A DNA stretch of 64,000 nt from Sternotherus odoratus (Eukaryota; Chordata; Testudines; Kinosternidae): contig JAVMKO010000001.1 in assembly GCA_032164245.1 (NCBI GenBank), positions 18,017,603 to 18,081,602 of the forward strand. The letters run 5' to 3'. Made by a program: the position numbers and the translations under genes. Within the stretch, counting starts at the first letter, position 1; each line of letters starts with the position of its first letter. Below the pieces are notes generated by a model. It was not told the origin of the DNA. It was given only the letters and a program-made list of their open reading frames with translations, and ran no database searches. Below, in pieces: positions 50,261 to 62,622 of the stretch.

Positions 50261-50629
50261 TCTTCTTGTCCAAATCCTGTTTGCCACGCTATAAAAACGT
50301 TGACTCTGCCAATGATGCTAGCCTCCATCACCCACTTGTTAAATTATCAAACAAGTGCCTTTGTGCTCTGTCCCTTGCTGCCCCTCATGCTTGTGAGGTT
50401 CCTATAAACAGTCTGCATCCTTATTGTCCCTTCATCAGCCTTTAAAGTGTTCTATTGTAGTTAATCTTAAACAAATTTGACAATGGTTAACTACCTGCGG
50501 TAATCTGTAACCGCTGCCTATTCTACCATCAGTATTGTCTCATTGTCTCCTTATGCTTCCTCATGTGTGTGTCTATATCCATCTGTTGTCTCCTGTTTTT
50601 TTTAATTCTATAGTAAGCTCCTCAGACAG

Positions 50630-50735
50630 GAGCCATATTATTGTTCTACATTTGTACAACACCTAGCACAATGAGGTCATGGTCCATAACTGGGGTTCCT
50701 AGGAATGACTGCAATACAAATAAATGATAATTATG
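50630..50735 (+). repeat. L2/CORE-SINE-like 3' tail
   Basis: agtaagctcctcagacagga, acaacacctagcacaatgag and aatacaaataaatgataat follow the layout of L2/MIR-type tails. It resembles 5712-5775 and 1-95. Confidence 0.5.
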
Positions 50736-52019
50736 GCATGAGTCATTGGATGATATTGTTACACATAATCATACACATTTTTTTTCTTAGCAAGCAAGCA
50801 ATTTTTTAGTCTTTGAAGAAAGCTGTATTGATTTTTGTTATGAAAGGATCTTTGAAAGAAGTTGGAGTGAGCTACTGCAGAGTCCACTCTCAGCCTTCAT
50901 CTCTCTAATTAGAGCCAATTATCAGGACAGAGTAGCTTCCGGGCAAGCAGACATTGTCTAATTTTCATATTCAAAAGTGACTTAAGCACAACGAAGTCTA
51001 AGTATCACTGAAAGTCAACTTTTAGAATTATGGTATAGAAATAGATGAACACATATGCACATAAAGAGTGGTTCAAAATATTTAAAAGGTATTATTTTAT
51101 GCATTTTAAAGTAATGTCTAGAAAACATTATCTTTTGGTACAACTCTCTTGGTTCTATTCCTGTTAAATTCTATAGAACATTTTTATTTATTGATAAAGT
51201 TAATCAAATTTGCTTTAAGGCCCAGACACGTGAAGTACTGAATGCCTGTTTAATTCAGTAGGATTTGAGGGCACTCAGCACCATATAGGGCCAGGTCCTT
51301 TCTTTTTGGTACACTTTTAATAATGGGAAAAGAATTAATAGTGGCTGACCACATGAAGAGAGCATGCAAGGAGAAAGATATAAAACCAAGACCTTGTTCC
51401 TTTCAGTTTGTGGTTGAAAATCAAAGGCGCGCTTGGGTAGCTCAGTGTGATGGCTATAGCAAGTGACAGACCATTCAGAGACTCAAGGAAAAAAGATAAT
51501 GAAATTTTAAATTAGAATAGCCTCCAAAACAGGCTGACAGAACTGCTCAAAGCAAATTAAAAAAGTCCGTGTAGTGGTTTGCAATTGGGGGCTGCGGGAG
51601 AGGGAATAAGGACTGGGAATGTAAGAAGACAAGTGAATTTTTAAAATCTGACAATTTATTTCGTGATAAATTCTTGCAGAAATGTGTTTTTGGAGACTTA
51701 GAGGTGAGTTTTGAAGAAAAATCACCAGAATTCCTGTTGTTTATGTGAAAAGTTCAAGGGACCAGAGTATCATTTGGCAGCTTCTCTTTTACAATGTAAA
51801 ACAGATTTTTAACTGAATTATACACTTGGCACAGATGTTTTGGAATTATTTATCTTCCTTTGATTCTTTATGTGAGAATAATACTCAAATTACAGTTTAA
51901 AAATGGGTGAATGGGTTTGGATAAAACAAGACGTGAAGAAATAAATATTTTGTCGGAACATCGACCTTCTTTTTGGGGGGGGAGGGGCTGGAGGGACTAG
52001 ATGAAAAGAAGTTTGATTA
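50736..52019. other. Anonymous intronic sequence
   Basis: No recognisable feature. Confidence 0.4.
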
Positions 52020-52060
52020 CATTTATTTATTTATTTAGCTAGCTAGCTAGCTAGCCAGCC
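52020..52060 (+). repeat. (ATTT)n(AGCT)n tetranucleotide repeat
   Basis: An ATTT run changes into an AGCT run over about 40 bases. Simple repeat. Confidence 0.95.
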
Positions 52061-52464
52061 TTTTCTTCTTCTGGCTTTTTTGGAAGTGGGAAATAACTAA
52101 AATCTGATAACCGAACCTGCTACAGTTAGGTTTCAAACTCTAGGTTTATGCACTCAAAGATAGACCAGTTTGGATAACATGAAATATTTGGATCTTATCC
52201 AAACTGTACCATAGATAGAGCTGGGTGAATAATGATTTTTTTGGTTCACTGTCAATTCTGAAAAACCAAACCAAATGTGTTGTATCAAACTGAAAATGAC
52301 ACTTTTGGGGAGGGAATTTTTCAACGAATCAAAAACATTTTGGTAACAATGAAACATTTTGTTTAGATGTTTACACATTCTGACAATAGCAAAGGATTTG
52401 CAGAATGGCAGGAGGAGGAGATGATGGTGGTGTTGTTGCCACCCTTATAATCATTCATAAGCTC

Positions 52465-52705
52465 ATGTGGGAGACCTGGGGCTCAGTTCTTCCCTCTCCC
52501 TGGTATAAAGAAAATATTTGAATATGGGCTTTCTCATATTCCCAGAGAGTGCCCTAACTACTGAGCTATGGAATATTCTAGTATGGGGTTTTCGCAGCCT
52601 CTTCTCCTGAAGCTGTTCCACTTTTACAAATAATTAGTCATTGGAGCACGGACTTGAGTCTCCCATATCCTAGGTGAGTGTCCTAACTACATGGCTGTAG
52701 AGTCA
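52465..52705 (-). repeat. Two tRNA-like SINE heads in tandem, antisense
   Basis: On the minus strand, 52572 back to 52465 begins tagctcagtagttagggcac (A box) with a degenerate B box. 52705 back to 52640 begins atgtagttaggacactcacc and has gagactcaagtcc as B box. Both resemble the heads at 19289-19797. They are not functional tRNAs. Confidence 0.55.
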
Positions 52706-53298
52706 TTCTCAGACTCTTTTACTAATCCACTGGCTATCCATTGTCATCATGGTAAGGGACCAGGGTATAAGTGGTGTGGCCTAGCGGTCACAGCTGGGCT
52801 GGAGTCCACATGTCAGGGGTGGTGATCAGTGAGCAGGAGTTAGAGGAATCACTAGAGCTGAATTCAATAAGCAATAGCCGGGGTCAAAGTCAAGCTGGGT
52901 TCAGAGACAGGAGATCAGAGATAGTACCAAGCTGAAACTGGGAGACAGGAGTCAGTATCAGAATCAGTCTGGAATCAGAGGCCAGAGAGTAGAAGGCAAG
53001 GTGAGATCTGGAGTTGCAGCAGGCCCAACATCTGTTTTGCTACTCAGACAATTGTCTGAGATATCCTAGGGTTAACTAGGGTGGTTAGCCAATCAGAGGG
53101 CTGCAGGGTACTGTCACTCTGGCTCCCTTGAATGGTACTTCCTGCAGTGATTATTCTCCACAGTGCTCTCTGGCAGTGGCTTTGCGCAGCCTGTTGGTTG
53201 CACTGCTATGGCCCAGGCTACTCATCCCTGCATTCTTACCAGTCATGAATTTAGGCCTCCCACTTCCCAGATGAGAGCCCTAGCCACTAGATTAAATA
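52706..53298. repeat. Degenerate purine-rich repeat-derived block
   Basis: Short imperfect repeats of ggagtcag/gagatcag-like words occur at 52800-53020, perhaps a decayed minisatellite in an old LTR-type element. No ends were found. Confidence 0.35.
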
Positions 53299-53306
53299 CA
53301 GTTGTT

Positions 53307-53679
53307 CAGGGGTGAAAGTAATCTTAGTCTCTTACCTGTACGGGGGCTGGCTCCAGGCCCCTGGAAGCGGCGGCGCCTTGGGTGGAAGGGGTGGTGTCTC
53401 AGGCAGATGGGATGGGCCTGGGGTCAGCCTCCCCGAGACAGCCAATCCGTGCTCCTTGGCCCACGCCACTCAGGGCTCTGGTAGTGATTTAAAAGAGCTG
53501 AGGACTCTGGCTGCTGCTGGTAGCAGCGGCCAGGAGACCCAGGCCCTTTTAAATCACCAGCCCGAGTGCAGCTGCCCCTTTTCCACCCCCCCACCTCCAC
53601 CCCTGTCGACCACCTTGGCAGGTTTAAGCTTCTTACCAGTAGGCTGTCCTGTCCCCATAATGGCCTACTCTCACCCCTG
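53307..53679. mobile_element. hAT-like MITE
   Basis: It begins CAGGGGTGAAAGTA and ends ACTCTCACCCCTG, with the perfect 8-bp duplication CAGTTGTT at 53299-53306 and 53680-53687. Length 373 bp. The interior is GC-rich with a foldback (gatttaaaag at about 53487, ttttaaatcacc at about 53547). No transposase. Confidence 0.9.
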
Positions 53680-53687
53680 CAGTTGTT

Positions 53688-56600
53688 CCAAAACTGAAGC
53701 TATGCAAAGTATTTGAACTAGACATGAACATGAGGTGAACAATTCAGATCCAGGTGTGGGTCTAGATTTTGAAAATCTCACTTAAAGTTTGAAGATGATG
53801 GATTTAGGAGTTCCAGTGCAGTTCATTATAACGAGTAGCCACAATAATGAAATTGAGAATCATTCCACTGGAACTACTGTTAGCTTAAAACAAAACTGAA
53901 ATGTGCTCTATGAGATTCTAGGAAACTTTCCTAAATTGTACCATGGATTGTTTCTTAGAGAAAGAGCAAATATTTGTAAAAATGCAAGCCTGTAGTATAA
54001 AATCCTGGTATCAACTCTGTATTCAAAGATTTTAAAGGGATTTATTTCTAACTCCTGTTTTTTTCATGATTTAATAGAAATTCAGTGAAATAGAAATAAT
54101 TACAGTATCATCGTCTCTGCTGCTAAAGTGTTGAAGATAAGAGCTGAATATAAGAGGGCATTGTGAATCTTTTTGTTTCTTTAGGGTTCAGGAGTAATTC
54201 ATAACACCCCTGAATCAGCTGACCTGCAAATATGATGTGGTGATTAAGGTGTGGGTCAAGTGGTATCAAAGCATATAAATACATTACTTTGTGTCTCCAA
54301 AATTCAAAAATAATGAATTATTACTTATTTTAAGTGCTGTAATTACATCTGATCCAAATTATGAGTAACAAGTTTGGATTTTGAAAAAAAATGGATTTTG
54401 GCTAAGAATGTGCATATCTGGAAAAAAAACAAAAAAAACCCAAAAAACAGCCGTGTGACTTCTGTTAGCCTGGTCACAAATAGCATATAGTCAAAATACA
54501 GATTTAAAATTCAAACATGTCTGAAATCGTGGGAAATGTGGATGTATTTAATTATTTTTTAAAAGTTGTAAACCTTTATCTGAAACAGTCTGACCCCTTG
54601 TTCACTATTGTAGTCAATGTTCTACTAACCCTGCTCAATAATTATAATTTAAGTATTTTCGGTTTAAGGGAGAAACAAGCCTGTCTGCTAATTGGGAGCT
54701 CTGGAAGGCACCGTGTTTCTGTAGAATGCTTCCCAGTGCCCCTGTTCAGGTCACGTGTCTCCTCACCTTCCCTTCAAAAGATGTATATATATGGCACAAT
54801 CTATGTGTTACTTCCATCAGTGTAATGGCACAGTATTGCTTCCATCACTTTAATATTCTTGAATCTTTGTTTAATTTAAGTTACTTTCTTCATCATTATT
54901 TGAATATTGATTTCTTTTGGTTAATTATATAGCATTCTAGTTCAATTTTAACATTAGAACAACTGACTACAGAAACTGACACAGAATTGTGTTGGATGCT
55001 TCAGATTACAGAAGCAGTCCTTCATGTGCAGGTTGCGAATAAATGGGTCTGTTTTTGAAAAGTGGCCTCCAATTAATGTTTGCAGTATTGTGCCCGGAAA
55101 TAATTGCAGGCAGAATGAATGGTGGTCTGAGTTTGTATAGGATGTAGACAGCCTTGTGTCCTCCAATTTGATAGTTATAAATCTAAGTTTGGATTTGCAA
55201 AAGAGCCTAATGGATTTAGGTGCCCAGGAGCAGGCATGGAATTATTCAGTGAGTCAAATTCTGTCTTCAGTTACACGCATCAGAACTCCCATTGCAGTCG
55301 ACAGGAGTATGTGAGATATTCATCACCCTTTAAATAAATCACCAGATTAAATTTTTGGCTGCATTAAAGTCAGCGTTAATATACCTATTTACTTCAGTGG
55401 GGTCAGAATTTCACTCCCAAGAAAAATTGATATTGCCATTTTCAACCTAAAACACGTTTCCTACTTTTCTTATGAACATATTTTCTAGAACTCACTTTAG
55501 GATTGTCAAATATCAGAGAGGCTCAAATACTGAAATATAACTGGGAAAGGATTCAAAAATCCTACAGTAATATTGAAAACACCATATTGCAATTGGTTCT
55601 TGCATGCGAGCAAAATAATAGGGAAACTACATAACTTCCTGTTGACAACGTACAAATGAGGTGGAATTGTGTCCTGAAAAGTCCATTATTTCCAACTTGA
55701 GTGTAATAGCTTGTCAGTGAATAAATGAGAAACTTCATTACAGGATACCTGCTCTATATTTAGAGTTGATCTGCTGAGAGGTATACAGTGTAACTGTTAA
55801 ATTATTTCTTTATTATCTTTAAATTTTATTTCCTGTAGCTCTCGCCAGCATGAGAAATTTACATTTTCTAACCATGAAAATTCCACTTGCTTTGCAAAGT
55901 AGAAACTGTGTTTTGACAGGCAGGCTCACTCCACTGGCTCATCAACTATGGTTTGTACCTTTGGTTTATTTAAATGGATTTTTTTTTTCTGAAAGAACAA
56001 ATATAATGCTATAATTAGTACCCAACAACAAAAATCAGTTCCCAAGAATCCAGACAAAATACTTTGTCCATAGAAAATAAAACTAATAATTTATTTGTGT
56101 ACATAATACTTTTAATAAGTAATAATTTGTGTGGTCCATCTAACAATAGATCAAGGTATCATTGTGCTAGGTACAATACACACACAACAAAAAGATAGCC
56201 CCAGAATATCTTTAAAATTTGTAACAGTTAAAGGTGCATTAACAGTCAGGTATAAGAAAATTGTATACTGAGGCAGCTCTACCAAATGTAACTATTTGTT
56301 TCCCTATCCATCTTCCATTTCTTCCTCAGTATTATTACTATTTTCCACATGAAATTAATCTGCCCTGTTGAGTACACAAATTATACCAGTTAGTCATTTC
56401 ATGTGTCCCAATTTGAGAAGAAAAAAGGAAAGCAAATCTTCCTTTTCTCGAATATCGTTATGAGAATGATTATCAATTCTGTTATAGGCAATAACTATTA
56501 TGAGAAATCTGTGTGTAGGGTAGATTGTGTACACTTAGATCTGGCACGTATTTCCTCAGTGTTCAGAAGAGTTCTGGGTTTCTGTGTAGTGTCTTTGCCT

Positions 56601-56705
56601 TCTACCATATAGCAGGAGGATCCACAGTGTTGTCTCTGGCCTCTAGTGAGGATAGCGTTTGTGGTAACAATTCTGACTCTGGCCTGTATATGGAGACCAA
56701 GTCCT
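53688..56705. other. Anonymous intronic sequence
   Basis: A patch at 55240-55420 resembles an old interspersed repeat. The remainder shows nothing recognisable. Confidence 0.35.
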
Positions 56706-56825
56706 TGATCCTTCAGTGACTCTACGAACATGCTTAACTATGCACTGAGTAGTTCCGTTGACTCTAATGAGACTGCTTGCAATGTGTCAAGTTAAGCATG
56801 GACAAGTCTTTGCAGGATCATTGCC
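56706..56825. repeat. Palindromic interspersed repeat
   Basis: catgcttaact (56729-56739) is perfectly complementary to agttaagcatg (56790-56800), and pairing extends imperfectly outward to gatcctt and aggatca. Similar 'cttaac...gttaag' palindromes are common in turtle DNA. Confidence 0.65.
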
Positions 56826-57181
56826 TAAGAAGTGAGATATGTAACGTCTGGATTTTTTGTCAGAGCGTGGAGGAAAGAGTCCTGATCCCATGGACAATAA
56901 ACCAGAGTGTAGCGGTTTGGAGGATAAAGTGCCTGTGAGCTGTACTGCATGAACTCCACTTTAATCACACAACAAACTGTTTGATTGTAACCTTCCACTG
57001 AGGATCCTGTATAAAACTTGTCATCAGTAGGAATAATTGCCTACAGAACATAGGATTTGGCCCTTTTCTAGGTCTCTTCTTCATCTGGATCTGTGGAGAA
57101 TGATACGGACCAGAATTAACTATTTGTCATAGCTCACAGAGAGATCTACTGGAAATATTTCTCTAGGCCGGGCAAGTTTAA
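56826..57181. other. Anonymous intronic sequence
   Basis: No recognisable feature. Confidence 0.4.
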
Positions 57182-57671
57182 TCTCTCTATATAAAAGTCT
57201 AATGGTGTATGCATGTGTGTGTGTATGCGTGCGTGTATGTATGCTGCCTTACTCCTTCCACACTGTTTGAGCTAGAGACTTGAAATTTGGTACAGTTGTA
57301 GGCTTTAGGGTCCTAATGAGGGTAAGGATAGAAAATTTTTGAAATCTCACCTCTGACGCCCCCTAGGGGTGAAATTCTTTAAAGCCCATTTACATCAGCT
57401 GGGCAGCAGGTTAACACCTACTGTTCTCTGTGACATAGTTATGATGTAATAATACCCCCCTCCAACAGCCCCCGCACTCGCTCAGCTCTCTCCCTCCTTA
57501 GCTAAGAATCGAATTTTTTTAAAATCTCACCCTCTCCCCCCCACTCCAACGGCCCCCCCACTCGCTCAGCTTTCTCCCCCTTCCCCCTTCCAACGGACCC
57601 CCACACTCGCTCAGCTCTCTCCCCGCTCCCCCCCTCCGACGGACCCGAGCAACGCCGGGTATTTTTGCTAG
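57182..57671 (+). mobile_element. Non-autonomous Helitron
   Basis: It begins TC plus a CTATATAAAAG block after A (57181). It ends with hairpin acccgagcaacgccgggt, atttttg and CTAG before T (57672). It is the shortest of the three copies, with about three C-rich units. The 5' 250 bp are close to the copies at 49210 and 43135. Confidence 0.9.
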
Positions 57672-59619
57672 TATAATTATATGAATTAGTTATAAAGAAA
57701 AGAATGTGTTTCTTGTGATCAAAATGCCTGTAGTCTCTGGATCGTAATGTAATATAAAGGCATGGCAAATTAGGAAGAATTGAGGTTAAATTAGTTCAAA
57801 GAAAGGTTTTCTGTTTCATTATGAAAAGATAAATCCAAGATTGCTATAATATGAACATTGAAAGTTATTTTGTATGGGTGGTCCTGATTGCAGCTGGTGT
57901 AGTTATGAACAAAGAGAAAAATGTTCCTTACAAAAGTAAAGCATTTCTATCCCGTAACTCTCACGTTTTACAACAAGAAAATATCTTGCATTATGCTTCC
58001 TGCCTTCTTCAGTCCCTCTGGAGATATAGAGTGGTGACTTTTATCAATCTATCTCCCTGTCAGTGTAAGAATGTGTCAGTCATAGGGACATTAGTGACTT
58101 CATGCAGGCTTTATAATCCCTGACCCACTATCTCCTGCAGATATCCAAAAGGACCAGAGGGAATGCATTTGAAATTTCTTTGTATATGTACATAATAGAT
58201 CAAACAGTTACTTCTAAATATTCCTTTGGCAAGGACTAACAGTGATGACTGACAGCCCATACTCAATCATAGACTGAGCAGTGTTAATAAATTCTGATAG
58301 TTCCATGTAGTCTCTCTAGACTGGCACAGCAAATTTTAATGCCAAAATACTTTAAAGGTACAGTTTACCCTGCCATTGTCAAAATGTACTAAAGTTTCTG
58401 TGCATCACATTTCAATCTTTTTTCCCCCAAACCATTTATACCTTTTTACTTTTATACCTTGTTTCATGTTCATATTTGACATCCACAAATAATCATGGTT
58501 CTAATGATTCTCCCCCACCTAGAATCCTGATCTTTTAAAAATATGTACTGGTTTTAAACATATGTTAGGTTTTCCTATTTGTAACCCAGTAGTGACGTTC
58601 TGTAAAACTTTATTGTGCAGGTGATTGGTTTGTATTTATCTTTTTTTTTTCCAAATGGTCAAACATATTATTTGGATTATTGATCAAGACTTGTATATTC
58701 CCCTATGTCTATTCACACAATATTTGCAAACTAAAATGTCCCTTAAAAAGTTCATGGGGAACTGTATGTTATACCTGAAGGTTGTGAAGAAGCTGGATTC
58801 CACAATGCTACATGATGTCAAGCTAAAATGCATTCTTTTATTGCTTTAACTGTAAAGGAAATTTAATTAGAAAAGGGGCACGCCAAAAAGGTGCTCATTA
58901 CTTCTGAGACAAAGCTGTTTTTAGGTTGCACACAGTCTGGCCATATTATCCTATTTAGAGCTGTGAAAATTTAACAGGGTAGGCAAAAAGCTACTTTTCC
59001 ATGGTGGTGATGGTTTGAAAACTAGTCTCTTGCCAACCCCAAATATCCAAAAAGCATGAGCCAGACATAACAAATTCTTGTGATTGGCCTAGAGATCGTG
59101 AGAGGTGTAAAAACTAATAAATATTGGGCACATTGAAATGGTTTTCTGTTGCACTTGTCATATGTTTACACTTTTTCTCTGGATTTCATAGAATCATAGA
59201 ATTTTCATTGTTGTTATTGAATGAAAGTTGAGATTCCCATTTAATCACACGAATCCATCAGCTGGAGCTTCACTAAAAACATCACATATCAAGAGACTGG
59301 AGATGAAATCACAAGAGTTTGCAACGCTACTCCTTGAAAACCAAATATTCCAAGAAATAGAACTTTGCAAGGCTGCTTCAATAGATGACCCTAATCAAGT
59401 TTATCCAAAAATCTTCTGATTCATCTGGTATAACTTTGGCCAAATTCAGTTGCAACAATGCAACTACTGTGCACAACTACAGAATTTGGCTACTCAAATT
59501 TTCTTGAAATTCTTCTTTCCATTTCTTCCTTTTATCAGATGTTGATATGTAATAACAGGTGTAGAGTCATTGCCCATACCAAAAGAATCACTGGAGACAT
59601 TTGACATGGGTTTAATCAG
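57672..59619. other. Anonymous intronic sequence
   Basis: No gene or clear repeat. ORFs of up to 90 codons lack motifs. Confidence 0.4.
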
Positions 59620-61137
59620 GCCGTAACTTTATTATTAGTTGTCTTGGACTACCCGGCAGATAAAAGTGTACAGCTCAGGTAACCCAATGTTTATTCTGTA
59701 ATTACCTTGGGGCTTTTACCAGCTCCCCCTCTTTTTCCATTGAGGTCCCTCCAGTAAATCCATTGCCAGGATGTTACCATCCACCCCGCTCCAGGAGTGT
59801 TAAGGTGGGATATAAGAATGTGGGGTTGGCTCCCTGCCGAACCAATCATAGGAGTCCCCAACCACTGGCCATTCATTCCTTTATTAAACACCTATTTTTT
59901 GTAAGTCCTTTTCAAAGACATTTGTCCTGTCACTGTCTATCTTTCCTATGGAGTACCTCCCCTGGCAGGGCCGGCGACAGGAGGGTACTACGGGTAGAGC
60001 TGTACCGGGCCCTGGACTTAAGGGGGGCCCCCTTAAGTCTGGGGAGCGGTACACAGCTGTACCCGTAGTCGTCCCACCTGGGCACCGCATCTCCCTGGCT
60101 GCTCTTTCCCGGGCTGTGTCCGGGTGTCAGTGCCCGGCTGCCTCCCGAGCCCTTCAGCCGGCGGCTTGTCCCGCGCCCCAGGAGCCGCCCCGAGGCACCC
60201 CCGGCTGCAACGCTTCCCCCACCCACCTGCAGCAAGAGCCGGGCCAGCCCTGGGTGGGGGGGGGGAGCCCCCGGCACCACAGGATGCCGGCTCCATCGCC
60301 TCCCCGGCCCTGGCGGCTGCAGAGGACTGGCCGGGCGTGCCGCTCCGCGGGGGCGGGGGCCAGCGAGCGGGGCTGGGGAGAGCCGGGTGCACGCAGCCAG
60401 GTGGCAGGGAATCAACGGGGAGGGCGGCGAGCTCCGTGGGAGCGGGGGCCAGTGAGCGGGGCTGGGGAGACCCGGGTGTATGCAGCCCGGCCGGCGCAGG
60501 CCGAGGGGTTGGCGGGGAACCAATGGGGAGGGCGCCTCTTCCCCTGCACCGAAGATCACCCCCAACAGCGGGGTGGGCCAGGCAGGGATGGGTGGGGAGG
60601 GGAGGAGGTTAGGCTGGGGAAGGAGATTAGGTTGGGTGGGCCCAAACGATCAGAATAGAGGACCCCCAAACGATCAGAGTAGGGGCCCCCCAAATTTCTG
60701 TCACCGGCCCTGTTCCCTGGACATGGGTCCTACAATTAAATAATGAGTTGCAACATATAATCTACCACCCTTCATCCCATGCAAAAACAAAGCCCTTTCT
60801 GAACCCACTATGGGGGAAGGCAAAAAAAATCCCAATTGCACCCAAGCCAGTATGGTGGAAAGGTTAAAAATTCCTTCCCAGACACCTCCCCCTCCCCCAA
60901 AAAGGGCAGCTAGCATCATGCACACAGCAGGGGGTCTTGACTAAACCTGGTAGTTTATCACCTAAAGGGGAGGGAGGGTGGAATCTGCCTCAGCCTGCTC
61001 CATGCAAAAAGGAAGCTTCAGGTGCAGAGCTTCCCCTTTTAAATCCTGCATTCCTAGGGGATGAGTCAGCAACCACCCTGACCCTTTTGCAGCTGTTTAC
61101 ATCTCTCCCCTGCCCCCCAGCCATAAAACATTGTTCC
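59620..61137. repeat. Older unclassified repeat hosting a nested transposon
   Basis: 59620-59957 and 60721-61137 look like parts of older repeat sequence (possibly LINE-derived, antisense) interrupted by the hAT at 59966-60712. The assignment rests on composition and resemblance to turtle repeats from memory. Confidence 0.35.
59966..60712. mobile_element. Non-autonomous hAT element, GC-rich
   Basis: The ends are CAGGGCCGGCGACAG (59966-59980) and CTGTCACCGGCCCTG (60698-60712), complementary at 14 of 15. 8-bp duplications are tcccctgg (59958-59965) and ttccctgg (60713-60720), 7 of 8 identical. A subterminal foldback lies at about 59986-60070. Long ORFs on both strands (up to 236 codons) are GC-rich, proline/alanine/glycine-biased and not transposase. 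Confidence 0.88.
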
Positions 61138-61842
61138 CTTTATTGTAGGCTGACCATATGTCCCGTTTTGAATGGGACAGTCCCGTTTTTTACATATTTT
61201 CGGACCGTCCCGTCTTTTTAATACAAATATCAATTTTGTCCCATTTTTTGTAAAAAACGGAACTCGGCTTTACTTGCCTTTATACTTTCCAGAGACAAAC
61301 GTGTAGGGACCCATCCTGCCCTCACTGCGATCAGTAGCAACACTTCAGTGGGAGCAGGGCCCTTGAACTAACCAGACTGGGGCCGCTCTGTGGACACTAC
61401 CCTCCCTCCCTGTTTGGTAGCTCTTGAGCCAGCAGCCTGCAGAGTGAGAGCCGAGATCTGGCCCCACGCGGCCGCCCCATGCTCCGGGGCTCAAAAATGC
61501 ACCTACAGAGGGTCTGTCTTTGAAGAGGACACAAGGGGTCGCACCTCCCCCCCCCCCCGGTATTGGAGCTCAGCAGAAGCGCCTGAAAATGCAGGCAAGG
61601 TGCAGGCAGCAGAGAGAGGGAGAAAGGCAAAGAGATCAAAATCTCTGATGAGCAAACTGCATCTCGCCAGTCCAGCACCAGTGTCCCACCGCTGGATGGG
61701 TGATGGAAAAGATGCCCGAGAACTATTTATTTCTAATAACTTCCGGATGGCAGCTCCCCCGCCGGCGCGCTCGGCCCCCGGCTGCGGCTCCGGACAGCTC
61801 CGCTCCACCGTTGGCTTCAGCCCGCCGCCCGCTGCCTCCTCT

Positions 61843-62435
61843 TCTCTCTATCCGTCCTTCTCTCCATCCCTCCCTTCTTCCCTTCTCTCCATCCCCCTTC
61901 TCCATCCCTCCCTTCCTCCCTTCTCTCTCTCCCTCCATCCGCTGCCTCCTCTTCTCTCGCTCCCTCCATCCCTTCTCTCTATCCCCCTTCTCCATCCCTC
62001 AATCCCTTCCTTCCTCCCTTCTCTCTCTTCTTCCATCTGCTGCCTCCTCTTATCTCCATCCCTCCCTTCCTGCCTTCTCTCTATCCCTCCATCCCTCTCT
62101 TCCTTCTCTCTATCTCCCTTCTCCATCTCTCCCTTCCTCCCTTCTCTCTCTCTCCCTCCGTCCACTGTCTCCTCTTCCATCTCCCTTCTCTCCATCACTC
62201 CTTCTCTCTGTCCCTTGCCTCCTCCATCTCCCCTGCTCCCTACCTCATCTCTTCTCTCATCCATCCATCCTCTCCCTTCTCACCTTCGTGCCTTCTCTCC
62301 CTCCGTCCCCTCCATCGTCTTCATCCCTCATCCCCCTTCTCTCTCTCCCTCCATCCTCTTCATCCCCCATCCCTTTTCTGCTTATTCCTCCATCCATCCC
62401 CCCTGACCCCCCTCTGCCTCCCCCCCGCCCGGTGC
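61843..62435 (+). repeat. Polypyrimidine minisatellite in the Pack-type element
   Basis: Almost pure C/T sequence in degenerate units of about 100 bp, marked by recurring 'gctgcctcctcttctct'-like words near 61829, 61941, 62039 and 62163. Serine/proline-rich ORFs here are artefacts of this composition. It may be an expanded part of the captured 5' UTR. Confidence 0.85.
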
Positions 62436-62455
62436 TGGGGGGCCCAGGTGGGGCC

Positions 62456-62622
62456 ATGGCGCTGGTCACCTCGCCCACCGAGCTGGAGTGCCTGCCCAAG
62501 CCGCTGTTCTGCCGCAAGGGGGTGCTGCACCAGAAGGTGATCCACGAGGTCAAGAGCCACAAATTCACGGTGTGCTTCTTCAAGCAGCCCACGTTCTGCA
62601 GCCACTGCACTGACTTCATCTG
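62456..62622 (+). pseudogene. PRKCG: Captured first coding exon of a conventional protein kinase C (PRKCG-like)
   Basis: An ATG in good context (gccATGG) at 62456 opens 55 codons plus two bases, ending at a donor gtgaga (62623). After a divergent N-terminus ([15 protein letters not shown]) comes PLFCRKG, then HEVKSHKFT and [16 protein letters not shown]. This is the start of the C1A diacylglycerol-binding domain, with the first zinc ligands (H and the C-x2-C pair) present. From recall of the family it is closest to PKC-gamma ([14 protein letters not shown]), with similar exon length and boundary. PKC-alpha and -beta differ more. Four substitutions from the expected sequence fit CpG decay. The remaining kinase exons are absent, so it is a gene fragment. 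Confidence 0.85.

Noticed and set aside
59930..60658. ORFs of up to 236 codons on both strands
   Set aside because: They lie inside a non-autonomous hAT with high GC, which lowers stop-codon frequency. They have Pro/Ala/Gly/Arg bias and no transposase or other motif.
61390..62406. A 338-codon ORF through the pyrimidine-rich region
   Set aside because: Its serine/proline/leucine composition comes from C/T repeats. There is no domain, and the overlapping frame that runs into the PKC exon is equally low complexity upstream of the start codon at 62456.
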